Assembly: GCA_030761205.1 (NCBI GenBank)
Contig: JAULJL010000028.1
Coordinates: forward strand, 10,646,001-10,710,000
From: Fremontodendron californicum
Taxonomy: Eukaryota > Streptophyta > Magnoliopsida > Malvales > Malvaceae
Direction: 5' to 3'
Length of the DNA: 64,000 nucleotides
Of the stretch, positions 36,546 through 49,948 are shown one piece after another. Positions within the stretch are counted from its first letter, which is position 1. Each line of letters opens with the position of its first letter. The notes below the pieces were generated by a model that was not told where the DNA came from, searched no databases, and saw only the letters and a program-made list of their open reading frames with translations. The position numbers and the translations under genes are program-made.

Positions 36546-37511
36546 AGCAGCATGCTGGACCAATGAAATTGATGTTATAAAACAGGAGGTCATGACACTA
36601 CTCGGCTATGATGGCAGCGAACAAGGATGGGCAATATTCTTTTTTGGAACTGAAATGGTGAGAGCCAAGGGAGACAAAGCCTTAAGTAGCATGCAAAGTT
36701 TTGAACAATAGGAATACCTTGCTAGAGAATTGGGTTTGATTCCAGCGCTCCAAAATCACCTAGAAGGGATTGCCGACGATCATCACTTCACTCACCTTAT
36801 CCTTCCAGGAATCAGTGGGGGAATTGCAGAGAGGGTGGTTTGTGCTGAGTGTGGACGACGAAAGACTTAACGGAGTCGGGGACGAAGTTCGGGTTGTAGC
36901 CGAGGTCTTGACGGTGCGCATCGTCGTAGTTGGCTGGGCTTCCTCTTTTAATTTCTTGCAATGGCCGAATCAAAAGATGAACAATTCTCTTTAGGCGCCA
37001 ATCATGAAAACTGAAAGAAAAGAATAATGGAGGTACAGCAATCCTTTTGCTCTTTGCCGAAAAAACAACTATATATATCAGACTTTGAAAAATGATTTTT
37101 ATCTTCTCAAAATATTTCCTTCTTCCAAGCGTGATTTTCAAGAATAAAAAAAAAAAAAAAACTATTTTCAGGTGAGTCTTTTCTTGCTTCCGATTCTCTG
37201 ATATCTGATCTGTGTTGTGTGTTTTGATTGTGATGCTTAGGTTCTTTAAATAGAGAAGAGATTAAGTTCTACTCTAGTTAGGAATTTCAATCTGATCAAG
37301 AGGTGTATGTTGTTTCAATCACATTTTTTAGAGTCCCATTTCAATCCAAAAAAAGAGATTTGTTTCAACCCAAACTTGTTTTTTTTCATTTTTTTTTCTG
37401 ATTTTCGAAATTATCTTCTTCTTTTTTTCTGATTTTCTTTCTTTTTTTGCATTTTCTTTTATTTTAAAAAAATAAAGTGAAATTTAATCCGGATAAAATT
37501 CGGTGTCTACA
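35185..37511 (-). repeat. 5' LTR of the Ogre-type element
   Basis: 2327 bp, TGTCATAATG to GTGTCTACA on the plus strand, matching 21020-23349 nearly base for base. Differences include a long (TA)n tract at about 36500-36541 and the lack of one ~26 bp repeat unit present in the other LTR. On the minus strand, CTATTTAAAG at about 37243-37252 lies ~260 bp inside the transcription-upstream end and could be a TATA box (inference). Confidence 0.95.
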
Positions 37512-37516
37512 GTTAA

Positions 37517-38611
37517 TATACTATTTATCGTAAAAATATTATATTAAATGTAGTAATTGATAACTTTATTTTATTATTTCAAATATATTAGATGAAAATA
37601 TTATTATACGTAATAATTTTAAAGATTGTTCTCAAAATATTTGTTAGAAAAATCCATTATTATTATTATTAATTGGTCATATCAAATTTATAATTGAAGC
37701 ATTGACTTTGTTTACTACAACAAAATGATGGACCGACAACGGATTAATGTGATTAATTAATGTTAATATTGAACTTGAAGGTTAATCCAGGCGGCATGGG
37801 ACTAGGCATGCGCCGTCCTATACCCCAAGACCTACACCCCCTACACGCTTACCAAAACTACATGGGTAAATTTAAAAAATATCCATTTCATTGAGCATAA
37901 TTGTTTAATGATTTAATATATAAAAATAACTTTAAAAAAAAAATATTATTCAAAAGGAACTTATAAAGATCAATATCTTTCATCTCTTTCCCTTTCTCCC
38001 GTCCCTTTCATCTTTTCCCCAATTTTGCCTTCCCTTCTGGTATCAACCTAAGTGCCACCCAGCAACCTTTATTCATGTCCCCCACCAATAGAAATGTTCT
38101 AGGTCATTTTTGCTCCTTTTTTTATATTACCCATATGCTCTTGATTCGATTTTTCTTTTCCTTGTCTGTGTGAGCGTCGCGGGAGTTGTTTGAGAGAGAA
38201 AATAAAGAATGAGGTAGACAGTAGAGTTTTTTTGCAGAGGGTCGGGTGAGAGAGTGGGTAGGAGAATCTGATAAAACAAAAAAAAAAAAAAAAAAAAGGA
38301 AAAGGTCGAGACTTGGAAGTTGGAAGGAAAAAGAAAAGCAATTTTTTTAATTAAAAGTATTTTTGTCTAGCCTTTTTTAATCATTTTTAATTTTTAATTT
38401 CTTTTTTTAAATAATTCTTATTCATTAAATTATTTAACAATTATATCACCTTAAGAGCATGTTTTTACATTTACCCCAACTACATCCACTCTACTTTGTA
38501 TATCTTTTCTAATATTAATCTCGACGTCCAATCAAATTGCTCCTTAATCCTTATCTCTAACTATTTTGGTGGCCTAATGTCCGTAAATCAAATCAGGTCG
38601 GATTTGATAGC

Positions 38612-38649
<38 letters not shown>

Positions 38650-41600
38650 GCTTATTTGACTTTGATTCGATTTTAATCATTTGGATTTTAAATTTTGCCT
38701 AAACCCTATATTATATATACATATTTTATAAATGAATAACTTAATAACTTTTTTTATATTTTATAAATGATTCGATCTCAATAATCTTTAATTATATTGT
38801 TTTTTTTTTGTTAAATTTTAGAATAGGGATAACTTAATAATTTTTTAAAATATTAACACTTTAATATTATATATATTTATTATTTATATGATATAATTAT
38901 ATAATATATATAAATATAAAAATAATATATATATTATATAATTGCAAAATGAATTGTGTCGGTTCGAGTATTGAATATTGGAGCCAAGATCCAATCTGTC
39001 TTTTAAGCAACCTCATTTTTTTTGTTCAAGTCTATTTTTGAAGTCTAATATTCTTGTCTAAAACCTTTCAAATATCGGACAACCCTTCAAACTTAACGAA
39101 TAACCTGACCCGTAACCAAGTCTACCTATTAGTTATATGTCACTTTCTCTACTTTATGTAGGGTCTGTCTGTTTTAAGAAAATGACTTTCGAAAAATATT
39201 TTTCGTGTTTTTCGGTGTTTGTTACACGAAAAAATTAAAGTTTGATTAACGGAAAAAAAAATTTTCAAATCAACAAAAATTTAACTCATTTTTCAATAAA
39301 TGTCTTACGCTTTTTAATAGCGTAAGATATTTTTCAAAAGTTAAAGCAAAGCAACAAAAAAAAAAAAAAAAGATAGATCCTAAAGTTTAGGAATCGATCC
39401 CTTTTGAATCAATACAAAAATGATCGATCTTCTGTGAAAAGTATCGATCCCCTAAAAATAGAAGCTACAGCAAAGTAATAAAAGATCGATCACTTAAATG
39501 TAAGGATTGATCCTTTCTATATCAATGCAAATTTTTCAAAAAATTGTAATTCTTTCATGAGTAATACATACCTCACATTTTATAAATTTTACCTTTCTAA
39601 TTTTAAGATTTGAAGTACTAGATACCTCCGAAACAATTTAAATCTTGAATTTACTATTCAATCGATCATCTTCGTGAAATTAGATCTGTTCATGAGTTGA
39701 GTTAAACCAAGTTTGGATAATAAAAAATTTTGCTTGTTCTAGATCCGTCCTAACCTGATAGGTTCGAGAAACCCGTTTTATTGTTTAAAAAAGTTATTTT
39801 GATATTAATATATATTTATAATTAAATATTTCAATAAAAAGTTTTTATTGCTTAATAGTATTCCGAACAAGCTGGGTCGACCCGAATTGAAAATTATCTA
39901 TTCTAAACCCGATCCAATTAAGACTAAACTTGTTTGACTGGCCTGCCCTTGAACAAGTGTAGTGAAAACTTTTTTTTTATTTTCTTGTATGAACAATGAT
40001 TTAGTATTTAGATTAGATGGATTATTATATGACAAATTATCCTATTTATTGTAAATGAAGTTTTTAGATTTTACAAACAGGATTAATAAGATGATAGATA
40101 CATCTTAGATTATATTTTAAAGTATAAAAAACTAATTTAAAAAAAATAAATATATCGTAATCTTTTGATCATATTTATGAAATTAAAAAAAAAAATCACT
40201 TATAGAGAGACACACTTATTATATATAAATTAATTAATTAAAAAGATGAATGGAGTTGATGTTAACGTGACCATATCTTATTTTTGATTGAGCCGCACCA
40301 TATCTTATTTTATATTTATACTTTTCTTTGAATTATTGTTGGATACGCATCTTTTCATGAAGATAGTCGGTGCTCATAAATCTTGTGTTAGCTTTCTATG
40401 AAAATTAGTATTATAGTTTTAGTTTTTTTATAAAGGAAATGGAAGTTTAAAAATAAAAAAAAAAAATTTTAGATGTTGGGGTTCGAATTTTAAATTTATT
40501 AAATATTATTTTTTAAAAATAATTACATAAATTAATTGAACTAAAGCTTCGATTATTAATAATATGATTTTTCAGTAACAGGATCGAATGGATCCGAATT
40601 GAATTTCAAAGGTTTCAAATCGGTCTGGTATGTCATGCTTTAAATCTTAAAACATTATTTTAAAACCTTTTATTTTATTAAAAACAAACTTTAATATACA
40701 CTTTAGTTTCAATAATTTGGATTTGTTTATCTTGTGACTAAACAAATGAACGAATTGAATAAGCGTTTTTATTATTCAAATTTAAATTCGAATTAATTTT
40801 CTTCTCAATCTTACTCAAATACATAAATATATATAAATAAGACAAAGTGATGATAAATTATTCATTTGGTAAAATTAATTTTGTTCCAAGGCTTTTCTTG
40901 CTCTGTTATTATGAAGTTGAAATTGAAGTGGGAACCCATGGACGGATGAGAAAGCTACGCGACATAAAAGAGAAATGCGACGCATGCAATAGACATGCCG
41001 TGAAAGACTGAAAGTTGAATCCGTAAAAAATTAAAAGCTAAAAGTGTACCTCAATTATTATTGATCAAGAAAGTGATTTTGTTCTAAATACTCAAAAAAA
41101 CTTTCTTACTTCTTCGAGTCTATTTCTTGGGTTTTCTGTAAGTTACCTTGAGATGGTTTCATAGACAATTTATATACTAGACTAAAGATTTATACTAGAT
41201 AACTGATAGAGTTAAATCCTACCATCACGGAATCCTTATCCTTATTAGTTACTCTGAAATAGAAAAGTTATCTTTAACTCTTATTACTAGAGTAATTTAT
41301 CTTGAATAGGATTTACTAGGATAATATCACTTAAGTATTTATCAAGATAATTAAATAATTATCTTGACTTTATTAAATTATCATGTGAGTTACATTATTA
41401 TCCAACAGAATCAACCGTTATAAATTTGGATTGGTTAGGTTTATGGTTGAAAAAAATTGGATTGGATTCATCGGATCGATTCAATCGAAAATATGTTGTT
41501 TTATCTGATCTGATATGAATTTTAAAATCGAGAATTTATTAGAACAATAAAAAGCGATGGAATCGATGAAAAACAGACTAAATCGATAAAAATCAGTTTT

Positions 41601-43359
41601 ATATTTATTTTTGTAAATTTTTGCAATTTTTTTTATAAATAATAAGATTTGAACTTTTAATTTTATATTAAAAATCATATTATTAAGTTAATTACATATT
41701 TTTTTATTTTTTTATAAATAATAAAATTTATTTATTAAATCAATAATAAAAATCTAATTAATTTAATTTTCAGTACAATTTTTTCAAGCTGTCCTGATTA
41801 TAAAAGAAGAAAAAAAGGTAAAGGTTAGGTTAGGTTAGATTGAAATTCATGAAAAAGCGAGGGATGCCATCCAATCCACGTTGTCAATTCGTCGTTACTC
41901 CTAGCAGCAGACAGAATTGGTGGAACTTTACTCACCCATTTGCCACATAGAAAATTAAGATGGTGTAAAATAATAAATAAATCTAAAAAAGTTTTTTTAA
42001 AAAAATGTGCTCCAAAAAGTTTAGTAAATTTTCAATGATTAAAATACTAAAAAAATCTTGAGCTAATCTATTTTTTTTTAAGTGAGTTTGTAAATTTTTA
42101 TTATATTCAAATAAGTCATTATCTTTTAATTTATATTTAAATAAAATTTTTATTTTAAATAAAATATTGATTTATGTTAAATGTTTATTTAAATTTAACT
42201 AAAGATTAAGTGTTTATTTAAATATAAATTAAAAAATTATTTGGATTCAAAATAAATATTAAAAATTTATTTAAATATAATAAAAATATAAAAATTTATC
42301 TAAATAAAATGATAAAATTCAATTTATTTATTTTTTAACCATTTTCAAATCAAAATAGTGCAATAATGTTACCAAACGTATCCCAAGCTAAAAGCACTTG
42401 CATAATAAAAAGGGTAAATTTGAAAAACATGCTGTTAATAATTAAATTATTGTTAAATGGTATAATAAGTAAAAATTATTTGAAAAAGAAAAAAAATAAA
42501 AAATTATTAAGAAACAAATTGTAAAAACAAAATTACCCTTATACAAAAACCTTCTCCTTTCTTTTTCTCTTATTTTTTAATTTATTTTTTAATTAAAAAA
42601 TAATTTTTTCTGAAAATAAATTTTTTTTAATTTTAAAAATATTTTTTTAAAATTTAAAATTTTTTATTTACTTATTTTAATTATAATTTTTTAAAAAATA
42701 ACATTATTTTTTCTAAAATTATTTTTTCTTTATTTTTTAAATTTAAACAAAAATAAATATTTAAATATTTTATTTTTAAAATTTATTTTTAATTAAAATT
42801 TTTAAAAAATAATATTTTATCTTTATAATATTTTTAATAATAATTTTTAATTATTCATCTTTTTCAAATAATTTTTATTTATTATATCATTTAATAATAA
42901 TTTAGTTATTAATAGTATGTTTTTCAAATTTACTCTAATAAAAATTAAATGTCATGCGCGTTTCTAACTTCTACGTGACGACACGACGGTGACAACCAAA
43001 TGCCTAATAGTTTGAACTTTAATATTTATATTTTATTGTTATGGTTGAAAAAAAATCCAAATTGAAAAGAAATAGTTTGGAAAGTAAAGTGAAAAATTGT
43101 TGTAAAAAGTTATAATTTAAAATTTTTGAGTATTTAATATTATTGTAAAAAAATACGTTGGGAAGAGTTAAAATATTTAAATATATATAATATTGAAAAG
43201 TAAAAACTATTTTTAATAGTGTTTAAGTAAATTATTATATTAAGATGTATAAAAAATTCAGTTGTTGAGAAATTTAATTTTAAAAATTTAAACAAAAATA
43301 TAATTTTTAGATTTTTTAAAAATATTTAAATTATCTCGAGCTAAAAAATAAAGGTTTAT
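37517..43359. other. gene-poor A/T-rich intergenic DNA
   Basis: No host gene is seen. Contents: TA microsatellite at about 38612-38643; copy D of the TAGATCTGTTC repeat (39681-39961); a cluster of ATCGATC motifs at about 39395-39495; a possible repeat start GGGTCTGTCTG near 39162. The rest is A/T-rich with frequent stops in all frames. Confidence 0.5.
39681..39961. repeat. TAGATCTGTTC-ended dispersed repeat, copy D
   Basis: Left end TAGATCTGTTCATGAG, right end CCTTGAACAAGTGTA, A/T-rich core with GACCCGAATTG-type blocks near both arms. It has the same family layout as 14966-15229. Confidence 0.55.
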
Positions 43360-43523
43360 ATTTAATATATTGACAGTGTATAAATATATACTATCAGTGA
43401 ATCAGATGAGATCACCTCATTAAAAATAAAGTAATCTATAATTATTTTTAAAAACTTTTAATGAGATGACATCATCTAATTCACTAACAGTATATAGATA
43501 TATACACTGTCAGTATATCAAAT
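43360..43523. mobile_element. short palindromic MITE
   Basis: 164 bp whose two arms are inverted copies over about 55 bp: left ATTTAATATATTGACAGTG, right the complement of the reverse, CACTGTCAGTATATCAAAT. Arms share the CAGTGAATCAGATGAGATCA-like block. It could form a hairpin. The A/T flanks give no unambiguous target duplication. Confidence 0.7.
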
Positions 43524-46500
43524 ATATATAAATCCAAAAAATAAATAGTTATATTCATTTTGCATTTTTATTTTAAGTTTAATATATAGTTTTATACACT
43601 TCCTTTATATATTATTAAAATACAAAAAGAGAAAATTGTCTGTGTTGGTTGTCAAAAACTATGTTTTGAGAGTTAAAAACAGTGCAAATTATACCTGTTT
43701 ATTATGTTTGAAAAGATAAATTTGATAAAATGGATTTGAATTATATTTTCTATGTAAAGTGTGAGAATTAAATATATATTATATACAAATTAATTAAGAT
43801 TTAATATGGTTATATATTTAAAAATATATAAAACGATGATTTCAAATCCACACATACCTATAAATATTTCAAATTCACTGCAAAATAAGTATCAAATAAA
43901 TCTATAAGTTTGAAAAATAATCATAAAAATTATATTTTTATATGTTTTATCATATTATATTAATTTTAAAATTCAAATCACTTTTAAATTCGACTTACCA
44001 AACATAATCTAAAAATTTTAGGAATCAAATCTTGAAAAAAAAAAATTTTGGTAAATTTATAAAATGGCAGAAAGTTAAAATTCATTAGTTTGGTACTTAT
44101 TGTTTATTGTTAACTTGTTCTTACCTTCTTTGTAATTTTCAATATAAGAAAATGTTTAAGAAATTAGTATATCATTTTATTGTTTTAATTTTCAACATAT
44201 TAGATCAATGAAATCTTGGCATAATGACAAGGATGGAGCCTTGGAACTTTGAGATCTCATGTTTATTCTCATCATATGTAAATTTTATCTAATTTTATAT
44301 TGAATTTATCTAATTATATGATGGTTGATTCATCAGTTAATTTGTCTATTTAATTAATTGATTTCATATAATATTTGAATAATATTATAATATCTCTTGT
44401 AATAGTAACTTCATAAATAAAAAAATCAATATATTGGTAATAAACTTGTCACACTCCATGAATCGGGTGACTTGCCAAGCATGTGTCTGGCTCGACCTAA
44501 ATCTGAGATTGGATAAAAATTTTCAAATCCGAACTCGTTTCATGAGATTATTTTATTATTAAATAAATTTTTTTAATTTTAAAAAAATATATTAATATAT
44601 TCGATAAAAATTTAAATTAAATGAGCTTAAAACGAGTAAACTAAATCGAGTCTTTGAGAAGCTATTAGAAGTGTTAACCGGGTTTAGTTCGATCCGGCTT
44701 GACCTATAAACACTTCTAATTAGTATTCAATTTGTGGTTTCTAAACTTTCTTTTTGAAATAAAAAATAAATGTGTATTTAGGTATAAAAAGTTAAAAATT
44801 TAAAACTTAATTTTGATGAATTTATAATTAAAAGCATGATTTGAGTTTTATTTGAAACAATCATACTAAAATAATATATTTTAGACATTTATCATTATAT
44901 GAAAATTTTCCTAAAATATGGATATGGTTAAGGCTCACTTCCGATCATTATGAGGCTGTTATTCATCGTATTTGTCATGCCTATCGTATTTTATTAATAA
45001 ATATAAATATAATATAAATTATTAAATGTGTTAAAATTTTAAGCACAAATATGATACATGTATTAAGCGTATTTTATTAATAATGTTTAAACGTGTCGTG
45101 TTGTATCGTATTTATTAAATTATTTTTATGTCTATTAAACATATCATATTCGTATCATATTTTTGTATTATATTTAAAAATACCAAATCTATTTACTCTT
45201 GATTAGGTAATTCTACATCGCCAATAACATATATAGAATCACTAATTAATTAATCTTATACCATTACTATGGGTCACTACCAATTCTTTAATTCTTATAA
45301 ATTAAGGGTTATGTTTAATGTGATCTAGAATTAAAGGGGAAAGTTATAGCCGTGGTCCAATATTTCTTTTTTAATCACATAATAATTGCACCTAATTTGA
45401 TGTCAGGTCATGTGTACATATATATATATATATATATATTAACGATAAAGCTCTAGACTGGAGAAATTATAGAAATAAATTAAAAATGTTATAATATATA
45501 TGAAATCAGAGATATCTATATCTTTTAAAAAATTGTAAAAATATTCACTTTTAAATATAAAAAACTATTTAAATAATTATTCTTCTCAAAATCACCTTTT
45601 TTTTTATAAAAAAAATAAAATAAAACACCCACTCTCATTGTGGGTGTATCAATTCTAATTTATTATAAATGCTATTGTGTATATGCATTAATTAATTTTA
45701 TATTGGTGTTAATGTGATTATCACATTTAGATTGTTTAATACTATTATTAAGCTCAAGTGATGGACAAAATCACCACATAAGATCACAAATAGGATGATA
45801 TCTCTCTCATATCTAGAGCTCTAATTTTAAAAAAGTATTTGCAAGCACAACTAAAATTGCCACCTTTTCCTGTAAAGAAATAAGAAAAAAAAAGTTAAAA
45901 TATGAAAAAGAATCTTTGAATTATTTCACTTTTTTAAGTAAGTTATTATATTTTTATTTAAACCAAATAAGCTATTATTTTTAGATTTGTAGTTTTATAT
46001 TCAAATAAGTTTTATTTCGAGATTAATTTATGTTAAATGTTTATCTAAGTGTAAATTAAAAATTAAAAACTTATTTGTATACAAATTAAAAGTTAAGAAC
46101 TTATTTAAATGCAAATTAAAAATTAAGAATTTATTTGGATGTAATAAAAATATAAAGATTTATTTAAGTAAAATAATAAAATTCAAATATTCTTTTTTAT
46201 TATTTTAACCCAAAAATATATACTTTTATTATTTCTAATACACACAAGAGTTCATTAAGTATTAAATTATAAAACAAAAAGTAAATACTTTTTTTACTAT
46301 TACTTCATAAACCACTTTTATCTAAACATTTGACAAAGTGAAAGTTTCAAAATTTAATCTTTGGGTGTTCCTATGAGGATGATAGGTAAGTATAATGCTA
46401 TATAATTCCAAAAAAAAAAATTGAAACTTAATATAAAGGCAGCTAGGAGGAAAGTATTTTACCTCTAAATTTTTTATTGCAATCTTATCATAATAAAATA

Positions 46501-46692
46501 TTATGTAAAAATCTATCACTAATTATAAATATAAACTTCATATATATAATATTTTGATCTATCTTACATAATTTATTATTATGATTGATTAATTAATTTG
46601 ATATAATAATTATAAGAGATATGCTCTCAAAATCAAAAGAAGTAATATTCAGACCAGATTTGGCCTCATTTATCTGGATACAAAAGAGTATT

Positions 46693-46726
<34 letters not shown>

Positions 46727-48454
46727 GTGAAAGTACAAGATAAAATAGTATTAATAAGGCAAATGGCTAGCATGGGGAGCATTATCATTGTACAAATAAG
46801 TGTAACAAAGTTCAAGAAAACCAATTTTTCAGTCACAGCCTTGCCCTTTCCTGAGTCCTGACATCAATTCTAAAATTTTACAAATCCATCCTTGCATCCT
46901 CTCTGGTTATCGATTGAATTGATAGGTTCAAATAAAATATTTTAAATATAAAATATATGATTTTAATATTAAATATAGTAAATATTCAATATAAATATGT
47001 ATTTGATTTAATGTTTTTGTCTTTAACATATAACTAAAAGTTAAAAGTTAAAAATTAATCAATTACAAAAAAAAAATTAAAAAAATAAACATAACATAAA
47101 TCGGCTTTGGTTCGATAAAACTCCGATATCATCAAAGATGTTGAACCGAATAGACCTCTAATTATCAATTAAATTGATTTGATTAATCAGTTCAATTTTT
47201 TTCAACTATAACAAAAAAAAAAAAACTACTACATTAATGAAATTTGTGAGGGGCATGCCATCTAAAAGTGGCCAATCAAACATCCTTTTATCTCTTCAAT
47301 TTAATATATGACTGAATAGTAAATTTTGTGATTTATTTCTCTTATATATTAAATTTGTGTGTGGTGGGATAAGATAACCAAATAAATATTATAGTACAAC
47401 TTCTAGTTAATGTGGAGAAGAGACAATCGTGGATTTGTGGTTGAAGGGACCCTTTTATTAGCACTAATCATTTGTCTTTGTTTGTTTGCTAAGAAAAATA
47501 AAAAATAAATTATTAATCCAATCATTAAATTACAAAGCAAGAAATTGGATTAATAATTTTGTCATTTCTTATCAAATAAAGTCAACTAGTTTATTCATTT
47601 TTCAAATCTTTCGAGATAATAAAAAATGAAACTAAAAATGCAAATTTTTGTTTCATAAAAAAAGCAAAAAAAAATAAATATAAATGCAATAAGTAAGGAT
47701 TTAGAATCAATTGTGTAAGATCAAAATGAATTTCCTAGTTAATTAATGGATCAAAATGAAATTTGACAATTTCTAACAAAAAAAGTGTGTGTATTTATAT
47801 TTATACTAATATTAAAGTCTTTGATTGAGTTGGTGTAATAAGTTAATCGGGCACCAACTCAATTAAAAAAATTACTAAAAACTTAATTAAAATAATAATA
47901 ATAAAGTCACTTACGTACTTTTATATTTTAAAAAAAATTACTTAAATATTTTAAAAAATTACCCACTAATCTTTAACAATCTATCGACTTAATTTTTTTT
48001 TTCAAATAATTTTTTTTTTCACCCATAAATGTTTCTAATTATATATAAAATTTTTTATTAAGTTGGTGTCACAAGTCAAGTTACACTAACTTAGTCAAGG
48101 AATAGACAAAAAATCAATAATAATAATATATGTAAAATTAAGGTGTATATATATGTTATTCAATTTTTTTAAAAATAAAACACATTTAAATAAAAACTAC
48201 TCCCTTCCTAAAAAACTATCATATTTTCTTTAACATGATTTTTTCTTCCCTTTTAAAACATATATATATTTTTATTTTCAGAATACTCACATAATTATAG
48301 CATTTAAAAAATATTTTTTATTTTAATAAAATTATTGTTAATTAAGCATCAAATCTAAAATTAATTATCAATAAACGAAGAGATTTAACTTAAATATAAG
48401 ATGAGAAGAAATTCAACCCTTAATTGATATGAGATGAAACAACTCAATACTCCT
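43524..48454. other. gene-poor A/T-rich intergenic DNA
   Basis: No gene is seen. There is a possible further MITE at about 43703-44005 (inverted ATTATGTTTG-like ends). A decayed TAGAYCTG repeat is near 44455-44722 and an inverted CACGACACGAA repeat near 44944-45190. TA or TC/TA microsatellites lie at about 45418-45440 and 46690-46726. Confidence 0.5.
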
Positions 48455-48733
48455 TAGACCTATTCAAGGGCCGGACTGGTACAGGCTCGACTCGTATTGG
48501 ATCAAGTTTGGATAGAGATTTTTTAAAATTCGAACAGACCCAAATTATTGTTCATCAATAAAAAATATTTTTTATTTAAATTTAATTATAAATATTAATA
48601 TAAAAATAATTTTTTAATATTATTTTGAATAATGATATCGACTTTCGGGTCAATTCGAGCCAAACCCAACCTGGATTTGAGTAAAAAAAGTAAAAGAAAA
48701 TTTGAATCACGGCCGAGTCCATAAACAAGTCTA
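48455..48733. repeat. TAGACCTATTC-ended dispersed repeat, copy C
   Basis: 279 bp. Left end TAGACCTATTCAAGGGCC, right end CCATAAACAAGTCTA, core TAAAAAATATTTTTTATTT. CTCCT flanks both sides, a possible short target duplication. It is the best-preserved copy of the family in the window. Confidence 0.65.
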
Positions 48734-49229
48734 CTCCTCCTTATGTGTCAACCCAATATTAATAACACAAACAAATTAAAAAACATATCATGTGACAAAC
48801 TTTTAAGTAGATAGTAAGAACACAATAACTTAAAATTTTCATATCATGTTAATAGTTAAATATTCGACTAAAATCAATCAATAATAAATAAATAAAAAAA
48901 CTTAGATTTAATATTACAAAAATTTAAAACTTAATAGATAAAAAATAACACAGTTCAATTGCCATAAACAAGAAGTTGTAAGACTATGGTAGTTGGAGAT
49001 ATAATGAGAAAGATGAGAAATGACAAATATATCACTTTTACTTTTTTATTTTCGACCCTTTTACCGAGTGGATAGTTAAATAAAAATATAATAATATTAA
49101 ACACGATATAATTATATGATATAAATATAATATAAAAAATAATTAAAATATTTTATAACATACGATAAAAATATTAAAATTTATATAATATAAATTATTA
49201 ATATTTTAAAATTTATATAAATATATAAC

Positions 49230-49948
49230 ATATTAAACATTTGCTCTGGCCTCTCCGCCTCAACTGCGTCGCCTCATCTCTTTATATTTTATTTCCTTCA
49301 TTTTTCTTAAGCAATAGTTTTTTCCTTTACTTTTCCTCTCTTTGATTAGAATTAGAACAAGTCCTCCACTCCCCGAATCTTCCCTGAAATAAAGAAAGGA
49401 AGAAAGAAAATACTAGGATAAAAAAAACCCACAACGAAAAGAGAGGACCCATTTATTATAATATTTTCCGGAAGTCATTTTATGGTGAAACAAACATACT
49501 CTTAATACTACAACAAACAGATATATTATAATATTTATTTGTTTCTATTTTTTTTTTTTGCAGAATTATTAATAAGTAGAAAAGGAGAGAGGAGGAATAG
49601 AATCATATATGAAAGAAAGGCTTTCAACTCTCAACCCCAAGTTAGTCATGGATTCTTTTGTTGTGGCAGAATTTCAATCCTCCTTTCTTGGTATTTGTTA
49701 TGCCTTATTCCCCATATCATCATCATCTTTCTCCCTTTCTCTCTTTTTTTTATTTGTTTTTTTTTTTAAGAAAAGAAATTTGTTATTTATTTATTTATTT
49801 TGTTATTAGTATTTTTGTTTCTAATTGGTGGTTTTTTATTGGAAGTTTCTGTCTTTTCTTTTTGGTTTCAGGCTTCAAAAAGTTGGGTTTTTGATGGTAA
49901 TGTGGGTCTTGTGTTGAGTGCTCTCCCTATTATTCAGCTGTCATTACC
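49230..49948 (+). promoter_or_regulatory. promoter and 5' leader of the VIN3-like gene, with probable leader intron and uORF
   Basis: From about 49240 the composition changes from A/T repeat to pyrimidine-rich unique sequence (CCTCTCCGCCTCAACTG), typical of a plant promoter/leader. TCTTTATATTTTAT near 49280 is a possible TATA region. A likely leader intron runs 49691 (GTATTT) to 49871 (TTTCAG). Across this junction an upstream ATG at 49648 would give a short uORF ending just before the main start. Both the TATA and the intron are inferences from sequence. Confidence 0.5.

Larger units (their letters stand above)
21020..37511 (-). mobile_element. Ogre/Tat-type Ty3/gypsy retrotransposon, full length, frames broken
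   Basis: 16,492 bp between perfect 5-bp target duplications GTTAA (21015-21019 and 37512-37516). Order along the minus strand: 5' LTR, tRNA-Arg primer site, ORF1, gag, protease, RT-RNase H, a second archaeal-type RNase H, integrase, a long non-coding region with a minisatellite, polypurine tract, 3' LTR. An ORF1 before gag, a second RNase H and tRNA-Arg priming are known marks of the Tat/Ogre lineage. The LTRs look only slightly different by eye, so insertion is fairly recent. Stops and frameshifts affect ORF1, gag and pol, so it cannot move on its own. Confidence 0.95.
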
